Notes under the pieces: model-generated | Told to the model about the DNA's origin: nothing | Database searches by the model: none | What the model saw: only the letters and a program-made list of their open reading frames with translations | Part shown: one piece after another, positions 28,675 through 36,186 of the stretch | Layout of the letters: the number at the start of each line of letters is the position of its first letter | How positions within the stretch are numbered: the stretch's first letter is position 1 | Position numbers and translations under genes: made by a program | Origin: Prolixibacteraceae bacterium | Lineage (GTDB): Bacteria; Bacteroidota; Bacteroidia; Bacteroidales; Prolixibacteraceae | Direction: 5' to 3' | NCBI GenBank assembly: GCA_019459485.1 | Contig: JAIBEZ010000044.1 | Span: 81,613-145,612, forward strand | DNA length: 64,000 nt

Positions 28675-29934
28675 ATGTTCAAGAACAAAAAATACCTGAT
28701 TATTGCCAGTCTGATTGTAGTTTTTATTGCTGCGGCTGCATTCTTTGTGGTTCAGATAAAACCTGAATCGGGAAAAACTTTCAAGGTAAAGAAGGGTAAT
28801 CTGGAAACTGTAATTAATTGCAAAGGTGAAGTAAAAGGTGAGAAATATACTGAGATCAATCTTCCCGATGAAATTTGCGACCGTGAATTGCGCGTTTACC
28901 AGTTGAAAATTGTGGACGTAGTTCTGGAAGGTAAAGAGGTAAAAAAGGGCGACTATATTGCCAAGATTGACGAAAGCCTGCTCGCGACTCAGATGCGTAA
29001 CCAAATGCAGGAAATGGAAAAGATGGTTTCAGACCTTCGGAATGCGATGCTCGACTCAACAGTAACCCTTTCAAAAAAGCGTGAATCCATCACCAATGCA
29101 AAACTTGACCTTGAATACCTGAAGATCGACCTCGAACAATCGAAATACGAATCGGAAGCTTATCAGCGTAAAACCCAAATGAATTATCAAAAAGCAGAGT
29201 TGGAGGTTGAAAAAATCAGGAGGGATTATTTACTGGATAAAAACAGACTGAAAATTCAGGTTGGCCGTTATCAGTCGAGGGTTGCCGACTACCAGTCAAG
29301 AATTGATAAATACCAGAAGGCGATAGCTGCCACCACGATCAGAACTCCTGAAGATGGCATCGTAATGTTTGCAAAAGACTGGTCAGGAAAAACTTATGGA
29401 AAAGACTCTGAGGTAAATATCTGGAATCCGTTGATTGCCACTTTGCCTGATATGTCGGTGGTAATTACAGAAGCATACATCAAGGAAATTGACATTTCCA
29501 AAGTTCAACTGAACGATAGCGTACGGATTACAATCGATGCACTTTCGGGCAGGGTTTTCACCGGAAAAGTAATCAAGATTGCGACCATTGGCGAAGATCA
29601 CAAAGATTTCGATATGAAAGCATTCAAGGTAATTATCAGGTACGAAAAAACGGACAAGGATCTGAAACCGGGAATGACCGCAAACAATGATATTATTGTG
29701 GGCAATTTTAAAGACAAGCTGCTCGTTGCGCGCCAGGCTATATTTTCTAAAAACGGAAAACAAATTGTTTACCTGAAAAAGGGAGGCAACATTACAGAAC
29801 AGGAAATTGAACTGATTGCCGAAAATGACTTATTCGGCGCAGTGGAGAATAACTTGAATGAAGGAGATGTCTTGTTACTATATCAGCCTGATGAATTTAA
29901 AGTTGAAACTGAAAAGATTGCAAGTCGTCAGTAG
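28675..29934 (+). CDS. Second HlyD-type periplasmic adaptor, paralogue of the first
   Basis: 419 residues, N-terminal membrane helix (YLIIASLIVVFIAAAAFFVVQI). Same order as the first adaptor and clearly homologous: CDRELRVYQLKIVDVVLEGKEVKKGDYIAKID, coiled-coil hairpin with the block KRESITNAKLDLEYLKIDLEQ (compare QRDLIVNARLDLEEKKIIME upstream), then TTIRTPEDGIVMFAKDWSGKTYGKDSEV and a barrel with ISKVQLNDSVRITIDALSGRVF. Starts 5 bp after the TolC gene, so translationally linked. Two adaptors per operon could make a mixed hexamer or serve two permeases. Confidence 0.9.
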   Translation: MFKNKKYLIIASLIVVFIAAAAFFVVQIKPESGKTFKVKKGNLETVINCKGEVKGEKYTEINLPDEICDRELRVYQLKIVDVVLEGKEVKKGDYIAKIDESLLATQMRNQMQEMEKMVSDLRNAMLDSTVTLSKKRESITNAKLDLEYLKIDLEQSKYESEAYQRKTQMNYQKAELEVEKIRRDYLLDKNRLKIQVGRYQSRVADYQSRIDKYQKAIAATTIRTPEDGIVMFAKDWSGKTYGKDSEVNIWNPLIATLPDMSVVITEAYIKEIDISKVQLNDSVRITIDALSGRVFTGKVIKIATIGEDHKDFDMKAFKVIIRYEKTDKDLKPGMTANNDIIVGNFKDKLLVARQAIFSKNGKQIVYLKKGGNITEQEIELIAENDLFGAVENNLNEGDVLLLYQPDEFKVETEKIASRQ

Positions 29935-29985
29935 AAGTTAACAAATGTTTGAAACCAGCCACCAACTTTTTGTCATGGGTTTTTG

Positions 29986-29993
29986 TATTTTTG
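29986..29993 (+). promoter_or_regulatory. Putative -7 element (TATTTTTG) before the DUF5916 gene
   Basis: TATTTTTG fits TAnnTTTG, 39 bp before the ATG at 30032; it would separate this gene from the export operon 97 bp upstream. Confidence 0.4.
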
Positions 29994-30031
29994 GCATCAT
30001 CTAAAACCAAAACTAAACCAAAACCAACTCA

Positions 30032-32215
30032 ATGAAATTCATCTTTATTGGTGTGTTCCTTCTCCTGAACATTCTTTGCTATTCTTCCGAAAACACACTC
30101 ACTGAAATTAAGGGTCTAAAGCCGGATTCCGTAGGGTTAAAAAACAATAGTGACATCATTCTTAATGTCAAAAAATCGACTGCACCAATAAAGATTGACG
30201 GGTTGATCAGCGAACCGGATTGGGAAAAAGCCGAAAAAGCTACCAACTTCAGGCTGGTACTTCCAGTTGATTCCGGTTATGCAAAATCCCCTTCAGAAGT
30301 GGTGATGACTTACGACGAAAAGGCATTTTACCTCGGAATAACATTTTTTGATACTGTTCCGGGCAAGCGGGTCATGGAATCGTTTCGCCACGATTTTACT
30401 TTTGGCAACAACGACAATGTGCTGGTATTTTTCGATACCTTTCTTGATCAAACCAACGGTTTTTCTTTTGGGGCATCGGCTTCAGGCGCCAAATGGGATG
30501 GAACACAATCGAACGGTGGCGAAGTAAATCTGAACTGGGATTGCAAGTGGGATTCCAAAACTACTCAATATCCAGATCGATGGGTAACCGAAATGCGCAT
30601 CCCTTTTCGCTCGGTCAGGTTTAAATCGGGCACTGACAAATGGTATGTAAATTTCAGCCGGCTCGACCTTAAAACCAATGAAAAATCGGCATGGGCGCCT
30701 GTTCCGCGTCAGTTTGCAACTGCAAGCCTTGCATACACCGGCGTGTTGCAATGGGAAGAACCGCTTCCGAAATCAAAAATGATGTTCTCAATTATTCCGT
30801 ATGTTTTTGGGAGTGCAGCTAAAAATTTTGAGGCCGGAACAGCCACAACTTACCGGAAAGATTTTGGGTTTGATGCCAAACTGGGATTGACCACCTCCAT
30901 GAACCTTGACCTGACTTACAATCCCGATTTTTCGCAGGCTGAAGTTGATCAGCAGGTGACCAATCTCGATAGGTTCGAGTTGTTTTTTCCGGAGAAACGA
31001 CAATTTTTTCTCGAAAACAGCGACCTGTTTTCCAATTACGGATTTGGTTCGGTTACGCCGTTTTTCTCCCGAAGAATTGGCCTTGACGCTCCGGTTCTGG
31101 CGGGCGCACGTTTGAGTGGAAAGATCGGAAAAGATTGGCGTTTGGGAATTTTGAATATGCAAACCGAAAAAACCAGTGATCAATTGTCGCGTAATTTTAT
31201 GGTCGTGTCGCTTCAGCGCAAACTATTTTCGAGGTCAAATATTGGGATGATCTTAGTAAACAAGGAATACATGGACGAACCCGGAGCGCAGAAGTTTAAC
31301 CGCATTGCCGGACTCGATTACAATTTGGCCAGCAGCGACAATGCATGGAGCGGGAAATTGTTTTATCACCGTTCGTTCAGTCCTGAAAATCCCGGAAAGC
31401 AATATGCTCAGGGATCGTCGCTTTCATATAACACAAGACGTATTCATGCAGGAATGGCACAAGCCAGTGTTGGCGAGAATTACAGTGCCGAATCGGGTTA
31501 CGTTCGCCGGACTGGCTATAATCTGTTAAATCCTGAATTCAGCTTGTTGTGGGTTCCAAATAAAAAAGTGGTGAGTCATGGAATTGTAGCAGAGGCTGAT
31601 TACTTTTTTGATTCCGGATACAGTCAGATTGACCATGAATTTACCCTGATGTATAAATTTGAATTTAGCAACCGCGCTATTTTTGACGTGGGCGTTACTG
31701 ATTTTTATACCCGGCTCGATCAGGATTTTGATCCGACACACATCAGTAAAACGGTTCTGAAGAAAGGAACCGAGTATTCAACAAATACATGGTTTGCCGA
31801 GTACTTTTCGGACACCCGAACCTTGCTGAATTATTCGGCGACTGTGGCCAAAGGTGGTTTTTACAACGGTAAGATCAATATTCTGGAAGGGAAGGTGACC
31901 TACCGTTATCAGCCATATTTAAACATGACAGTTAACTTTTCATACAACGATATCAATCTTCCGGCTCCATTCGAGCGGGCTAAATTTTTGCTGATTGGTC
32001 CAAAACTCGACCTGACTTTGAGTGATAAAGTCTTCTTTTCAACATTCGTGCAGTACAACGAGCAGATCGACAATATGAATATCAATATGCGGTTTCAGTG
32101 GCGGTACAAACCCGTTTCCGATTTGTTCATCGTTTACACTGATAACTATTACACGGGAGATTGGAACTCACGAAACCGTGCATTGGTGCTGAAACTGAGC
32201 TATTGGTTTAATTAA
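30032..32215 (+). CDS. CBM9-like plus DUF5916 outer-membrane barrel protein
   Basis: 727 residues with signal peptide (KFIFIGVFLLLNILCYSSE). Residues ~45-240 resemble a CBM9-type carbohydrate-binding beta sandwich (APIKIDGLISEPDWEKAEKATNFR, VVMTYDEKAFYLGITFFD, WVTEMRIPFRSVRF). The remainder is DUF5916, rich in alternating aromatic beta strands (TSMNLDLTYNPDFSQAEVDQQVTNLDRFELFFPEKRQFFLENSDLF is its signature region) and ends in YWFN, the aromatic terminus expected of an outer-membrane barrel. Role unknown; commonly encoded near transport or catabolic genes in Bacteroidota. Possibly linked to the export operon upstream. Confidence 0.88.
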   Translation: MKFIFIGVFLLLNILCYSSENTLTEIKGLKPDSVGLKNNSDIILNVKKSTAPIKIDGLISEPDWEKAEKATNFRLVLPVDSGYAKSPSEVVMTYDEKAFYLGITFFDTVPGKRVMESFRHDFTFGNNDNVLVFFDTFLDQTNGFSFGASASGAKWDGTQSNGGEVNLNWDCKWDSKTTQYPDRWVTEMRIPFRSVRFKSGTDKWYVNFSRLDLKTNEKSAWAPVPRQFATASLAYTGVLQWEEPLPKSKMMFSIIPYVFGSAAKNFEAGTATTYRKDFGFDAKLGLTTSMNLDLTYNPDFSQAEVDQQVTNLDRFELFFPEKRQFFLENSDLFSNYGFGSVTPFFSRRIGLDAPVLAGARLSGKIGKDWRLGILNMQTEKTSDQLSRNFMVVSLQRKLFSRSNIGMILVNKEYMDEPGAQKFNRIAGLDYNLASSDNAWSGKLFYHRSFSPENPGKQYAQGSSLSYNTRRIHAGMAQASVGENYSAESGYVRRTGYNLLNPEFSLLWVPNKKVVSHGIVAEADYFFDSGYSQIDHEFTLMYKFEFSNRAIFDVGVTDFYTRLDQDFDPTHISKTVLKKGTEYSTNTWFAEYFSDTRTLLNYSATVAKGGFYNGKINILEGKVTYRYQPYLNMTVNFSYNDINLPAPFERAKFLLIGPKLDLTLSDKVFFSTFVQYNEQIDNMNINMRFQWRYKPVSDLFIVYTDNYYTGDWNSRNRALVLKLSYWFN

Positions 32216-32434
32216 TCCTTCGACAAGCTCAGGAACCGTTCAGTGGTAAGTCGCAGGTTGTAAAACTCTTGCCAGGAGGAGGTCTTAAATCTCAGGAACA
32301 CGTTGATATAAATTTTGTAAATTAATTTCTCTAAGTTTGTAATTGTGTTAAGTAAGAGTGAAGAAAATATGAGTGAAGAAATAACTGCAAGCAGCTGGGG
32401 AAATGAATTGTAATAAACTGATATCTGAACAATT

Positions 32435-33862
32435 ATGATTTCAAAGGAAGAAATTGAAAAACTTTTGTTGGATATAGAGAACTCTCGTGTGGAACGAACT
32501 ATATCAACCACCAATACTGATAAGTTTGGTGAAGCGATTTGTGCATTCTGTAACGATTTCCCAGATGGTCAGCAAGCAGGTTATCTTATTATTGGGGCAT
32601 ACGATAATGGTACTCGTTGTGGCTTAGGGGTAACAGACGAATTACAGAAAAACATTGCGGGTATTCGTTCCGATGGAAATATACAACCTCAGCCAGCAAT
32701 GGCAATCGAAAAGTTCAGTTTCTCAGATGGTGAATTGCTTGTTGCAGAAGTGCAACCATCACATTTCCCTCCGGTACGGTACAAAGGGAAAATTTGGATT
32801 CGTGTTGGCGCCCGTAAGGCTGTTGCCAACGAAGCGGAAGAGAAAATCCTTTACGAGAAACGGGTAGCAAACATCAAAACCTTCGATGCAATGCCCTGTC
32901 CTGATGCAAGCATTGATGATTTAGACATTAAACTATTTAAAACAGAATATCTTCCGAAAGCATTTCCCGAAGATGTACTTTCAGCAGATAAACGGGAAAT
33001 AAAACACCAATTGCAGGCACTTGGCTTTTTTGATTTGAGGTATGATTGTCCTACCTATGCAGGGATTATCCTATTTGGAAATAATCCTTTAAAATTTCTT
33101 TCAGGATGCTATACACAATATGTCCGTTTCTCCGGTGAAACCCGTGGAGGGGAAATATTGAATGAGCATAAGTTTGATGGTAATTTGGTAAGGGCACTTG
33201 GCAAAATGGATACTTTCGTTGAATTAAGCATTGCCAAAGAAAAACCTGTACCAGTGTCTCCATTGCGTGAAGTAAAGGTGATGAGTTACCCTTATTTTGC
33301 CACTCGTGAGTTGTTGATGAACGCAGTAATGCACCGGGATTATGAATCGAACTCACCAACCCGCTTTTATGAGTTCGACACTTATATCGAAATTCAAAAT
33401 GCAGGTGGTTTGTATGGAAAGGCCCGACCCGAGAACTTTCCTGATGTTAACGATTATCGAAATCCGGTTATTGCTGAAGCGATGAAAGTACTTGGATATG
33501 TGAACCGCTATAACAGGGGCATAGTCAGGGTGCAGGAAGAATTGAAAGAGAACGGGAATGGAAAGGCTAAATTTGACCTGAATTTGGTTACAGCGTTTAA
33601 TGTTGTTGAACCTATCTCTGTAAGGGCAAACACTAAATTTAACAATAAGCAATTAGAAACATTGGAGTATTGTAAAATAGCCAGAAGCCGTGAAGAAATA
33701 TTGGCTTTTTTAGGTTTATCGAATCAAACAAAAAATTACGCCAAGTATGTTCAACCGCTACTAGATGCTCAGTTATTAGAATATACCAAGCCAGAGAAAG
33801 CAAATATAAAAGGTCAGCAGTATGTTCTTACAACATTTGGACGAGAGCTCGTTGAAAAATAG
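32435..33862 (+). CDS. AlbA_2 / Schlafen-like regulator with ATPase-type domain
   Basis: 475 residues. N-terminal AlbA_2 domain (FGEAICAFCNDFPDGQQAGYLIIGAYDNGTRCGL, VRYKGKIWIRVGARKAVANEAEE), then a GHKL-type ATP-binding region (ATRELLMNAVMHRDYES and IEIQNAGGLYG) and a C-terminal winged-helix (SREEILAFLGLSNQTKNYAKYVQPLLD). Family members are called putative DNA-binding or transcriptional regulators and some occur in defence islands, but no defence partner lies nearby. Two groups of 11-bp direct repeats follow immediately, possible binding sites. Role uncertain. Confidence 0.88.
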   Translation: MISKEEIEKLLLDIENSRVERTISTTNTDKFGEAICAFCNDFPDGQQAGYLIIGAYDNGTRCGLGVTDELQKNIAGIRSDGNIQPQPAMAIEKFSFSDGELLVAEVQPSHFPPVRYKGKIWIRVGARKAVANEAEEKILYEKRVANIKTFDAMPCPDASIDDLDIKLFKTEYLPKAFPEDVLSADKREIKHQLQALGFFDLRYDCPTYAGIILFGNNPLKFLSGCYTQYVRFSGETRGGEILNEHKFDGNLVRALGKMDTFVELSIAKEKPVPVSPLREVKVMSYPYFATRELLMNAVMHRDYESNSPTRFYEFDTYIEIQNAGGLYGKARPENFPDVNDYRNPVIAEAMKVLGYVNRYNRGIVRVQEELKENGNGKAKFDLNLVTAFNVVEPISVRANTKFNNKQLETLEYCKIARSREEILAFLGLSNQTKNYAKYVQPLLDAQLLEYTKPEKANIKGQQYVLTTFGRELVEK

Positions 33863-33876
33863 GGATAATATACCAT

Positions 33877-34018
33877 TTGCTAGTTACTTGCTAGTTACTT
33901 GCTAGTTACTTTTTAAATCAATTAATGAATCAATCAATCAATTAACTGTAAGTTAGTAAGCAAGTTAGTAAATAGATGTTTTTTGAAGAGAGACAATTGC
34001 TAGTTACTTGCTAGTTAC
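33877..34018. repeat. 11-bp direct repeats TTGCTAGTTAC in two clusters
   Basis: Three perfect head-to-tail copies at 33877-33909 and two more at 33997-34018, both followed by a T run. Between them GTAAGTTAGTAAGCAAGTTAGTAA is a diverged, partly inverted version, and CAATCAATCAATTAA is a small tetranucleotide run. Located 14 bp after the stop of the AlbA_2 gene and about 105 bp before the convergent TIGR02757 gene. Confidence 0.85.
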
Positions 34019-34123
34019 TTTTGATGATGAATATTAAGCTATATCGATATGACAACCGACACAAAAGAAAATAGATTTAAATCTCTGATTGTAAATTGTG
34101 GTATAGGTAACTAAAGTTCTCTT

Positions 34124-34951
34124 TCAAAATCCTTCAAACACTCCCAACCCAAACAAGGCAAAATCATATTTAATGGGGTCTTCCGGATCGAATTCCCGAA
34201 GTTTGACAGTGATTTCTTCAACGGCACGCCAGTCGTTTTGCGTGCGGGTAAGTAATCCGAGTTTGCGGGCAACATTTCCGGTATGTACATCGAGCGGAAG
34301 CATCAGCGCTGAAGTTGGTATTTTTTTCCACAAGCCAAAGTCAACTCCCGAATTGTCGGCTCTGATCATCCACCTTAAATACATATTCAACCGTTTTGCA
34401 GCTGCACCTTTCTCCACATCCGAAACATGTTTTTCGGTGCGGTGTTCGTGTTCCAACTCAAAAAATATTTTCCTGAAATGCACCAATGAACTGGATATTG
34501 TTTGGTCCTTCAGATATCCTGTTGAAAAAACCTGTTCCAGCCCGCCATGATTGAGATAAATATTCCGGAGCGACTTCATAAAGTACAGGCAATCAATGCC
34601 ATTGAAGGTGCGGTGCTTGAAATCTGAGAATGTCTCCCATTCTTCTTCCGGAGTATTTAGGAGGAATTCGATTGGGTTGTTGTTCATGAGTGTAACCAGC
34701 TTCAGCGCATTGCGGATAATGGTTGGCCGTTGTCCCCAGGCCAGTGTGGCCGCCAGGAATCCAGCTATTTCGATGTTTTCTTTGGTGGTAAACAGGGCAG
34801 CAACCTGAATCGGATCGGTTTCAATAAAAACAGGGTGATTGAACGAATGGTATTTCTGATCTAAAAACGATTGGATATCTGCAAAGTTCCAGGTTGGGGC
34901 GGAACTTTGGATATTGGATATTTGATATTGGGTATTGGATATTTTTTTCAA
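34124..34951 (-). CDS. TIGR02757 (DUF2400) family protein
   Basis: 275 residues. IQSFLDQKYHSFNHPVFIETDPIQVAALFTTKENIEIAGFLAATLAWGQRPTII is the conserved N-terminal block; WMIRADNSGVDFGLWKKIPTSALMLPLDVHTGNVARKLGL and the final DFALFGLGV complete the family. Function unknown; distantly like DNA-glycosylase folds. No ATG precedes the conserved domain: the only start in frame is a TTG at 34951, and the ~20 residues after it (SNTQYQISNIQSS) are encoded by an ATATCCAAT-type repeat. The gene lies 19 bp behind the LolD-like gene, so it is probably translated from the same message. Confidence 0.87.
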   Translation of the reverse strand: MKKISNTQYQISNIQSSAPTWNFADIQSFLDQKYHSFNHPVFIETDPIQVAALFTTKENIEIAGFLAATLAWGQRPTIIRNALKLVTLMNNNPIEFLLNTPEEEWETFSDFKHRTFNGIDCLYFMKSLRNIYLNHGGLEQVFSTGYLKDQTISSSLVHFRKIFFELEHEHRTEKHVSDVEKGAAAKRLNMYLRWMIRADNSGVDFGLWKKIPTSALMLPLDVHTGNVARKLGLLTRTQNDWRAVEEITVKLREFDPEDPIKYDFALFGLGVFEGF

Positions 34952-34969
34952 TTTTAATTTTGCATCGAT

Positions 34970-35623
34970 TTAGTTTTCTATCAATCCATCTTTCATCCTG
35001 ATAATGGCGTCGCTTTGTGCGGCAAAACTTTCGTCGTGGGTCACGATAACAAGGGTTTGTTTAAACTTGTCGCGCAGTGTGAAAAATAATTCGTGCAGGT
35101 CTTCGCGGTTTTTTGTATCGAGGTTTCCTGAAGGTTCATCGGCCAGTATCACCGATGGATTGTTGATGAGCGCCCGTGCAACTGCTACACGCTGGCGTTC
35201 TCCTCCCGACAGTTCGCCCGGTTTGTGGTTAAGCCGGTGCGACAGCCCCAGGAATTCGAGGTATTCGCGGGCTTTAGCTTCTGCTTCTTTTTTAGGAGTT
35301 TTTGCGATGAAAGCCGGAATGCAGACATTTTCGAGGGCCGAAAATTCAGGCAATAAATAGTGAAACTGAAAAACAAATCCGATACGACGGTTTCTGAAAT
35401 CGGCCAATTGCCACTCGTTCATTGCCGAAATATTCTGATTGCTGATAAAAACATTTCCGGAGTCGGGCTGGCTTAACGAACCGATGATCTGAAGAAGTGT
35501 GGTTTTTCCGGCGCCGCTGGGGCCAACGATCGAGTAAAGTTTTCCGGTTGGAACCTCAAGGTCGATTCCTTTTAAAACCTGAAGCGAACCAAATGATTTT
35601 TTTATGTTTTCGACCCTGATCAA
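34970..35623 (-). CDS. LolD/MacB-type ABC transporter ATP-binding protein
   Basis: 217 residues. Walker [11 protein letters not shown]-loop [18 protein letters not shown] (the Q-F-H-x-L-L-P-E-F variant is the LolD/lipoprotein-releasing signature), ABC signature [15 protein letters not shown], Walker [13 protein letters not shown] and switch His in VIVTHDE. Probably powers lipoprotein release from the inner membrane with LolCE-type permeases encoded elsewhere; it could also serve the ATPase-less permease at 25810, but the LolD features argue for the first. Overlaps tatA by four bases (ATGA), so coupled. Confidence 0.9.
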   Translation of the reverse strand: MIRVENIKKSFGSLQVLKGIDLEVPTGKLYSIVGPSGAGKTTLLQIIGSLSQPDSGNVFISNQNISAMNEWQLADFRNRRIGFVFQFHYLLPEFSALENVCIPAFIAKTPKKEAEAKAREYLEFLGLSHRLNHKPGELSGGERQRVAVARALINNPSVILADEPSGNLDTKNREDLHELFFTLRDKFKQTLVIVTHDESFAAQSDAIIRMKDGLIEN

Positions 35624-35997
35624 TCGTTTACGGTTTTAACTTCATCATTGATTGTTGCAGTAATGTTGTCGGTCTCTTTTTTTACTTCAGTAGTGATAGT
35701 TTCAGTACTTTTTTGCACATCGTTTTTTATTTCCTGAATGTCACTTTTCATCTCGCTTGTATGTTTTTTGATGCCGTCTTCAATGTCGGTTCGTGCTCCC
35801 TGAATGGTTGACTTTATATCGCGGATATCTTCCCCAATGCCTCCTCCGGCGTCATTGATTTCACGTTTTATTTCGTTGGTGGCCTTCTGAAATTCACGCA
35901 TGGCTTTGCCCAAAGTTTTGGCAACATCAGGAATGGCTTTCGACCCAAAAAATAACAAGGCAACAAAAATGATTAGTACAATCTCACTTCCACCCAT
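35620..35997 (-). CDS. tatA: Twin-arginine translocase TatA/TatE-type subunit with long charged tail
   Basis: 125 residues. A single membrane helix ([33 protein letters not shown]) with the FGSKxxP-x-x-x-x-x-x-G motif and amphipathic helix is the TatA hallmark. The remaining ~75 residues ([23 protein letters not shown] and onward) are an extended acidic/basic helix, longer than in E. coli TatA but frequent in Bacteroidota. Forms the Tat pore for folded proteins; a Tat substrate lies at 2931-3842. Overlap with the LolD-like gene suggests one envelope-biogenesis transcript. Confidence 0.92.
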   Translation of the reverse strand: MGGSEIVLIIFVALLFFGSKAIPDVAKTLGKAMREFQKATNEIKREINDAGGGIGEDIRDIKSTIQGARTDIEDGIKKHTSEMKSDIQEIKNDVQKSTETITTEVKKETDNITATINDEVKTVND

Positions 35998-36039
35998 AAT
36001 AAAAATAAATTAAATGGTTGACCATTTTTAAAATTTCAG

Positions 36040-36047
36040 CAAATATA
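36040..36047 (-). promoter_or_regulatory. Putative -7 element (TATATTTG) for tatA
   Basis: On the minus strand TATATTTGC fits TAnnTTTG exactly and lies 43 bp before the tatA ATG. Confidence 0.5.
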
Positions 36048-36111
36048 CAAACTTGCAGGGAACAACGGTTGCACATGTGTAAGAATGATTGTTCCAATTA
36101 GGTATTTAGTA

Positions 36112-36164
36112 CAAAAAAGAAGCAGGAATTCCATTCGTCGGTTGACTTATGGAATCCCTGCTTC
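36112..36164 (-). terminator. Rho-independent terminator after secDF
   Basis: On the minus strand a 16-bp stem (36164-36149 with 36134-36119, one mismatch) is followed by TTTTTT. It lies just beyond the secDF stop and before the tatA promoter. Confidence 0.87.
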
Positions 36165-36186
36165 AGGATTATTCAGCACTGTAAGT

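Noticed and set aside
34970..35623. ATPase as the missing partner of the permease at 25810
   Set aside because: Its QFHxLLPEF Q-loop region and linkage to tatA fit LolD better, and it is 8 kb away on the other strand.
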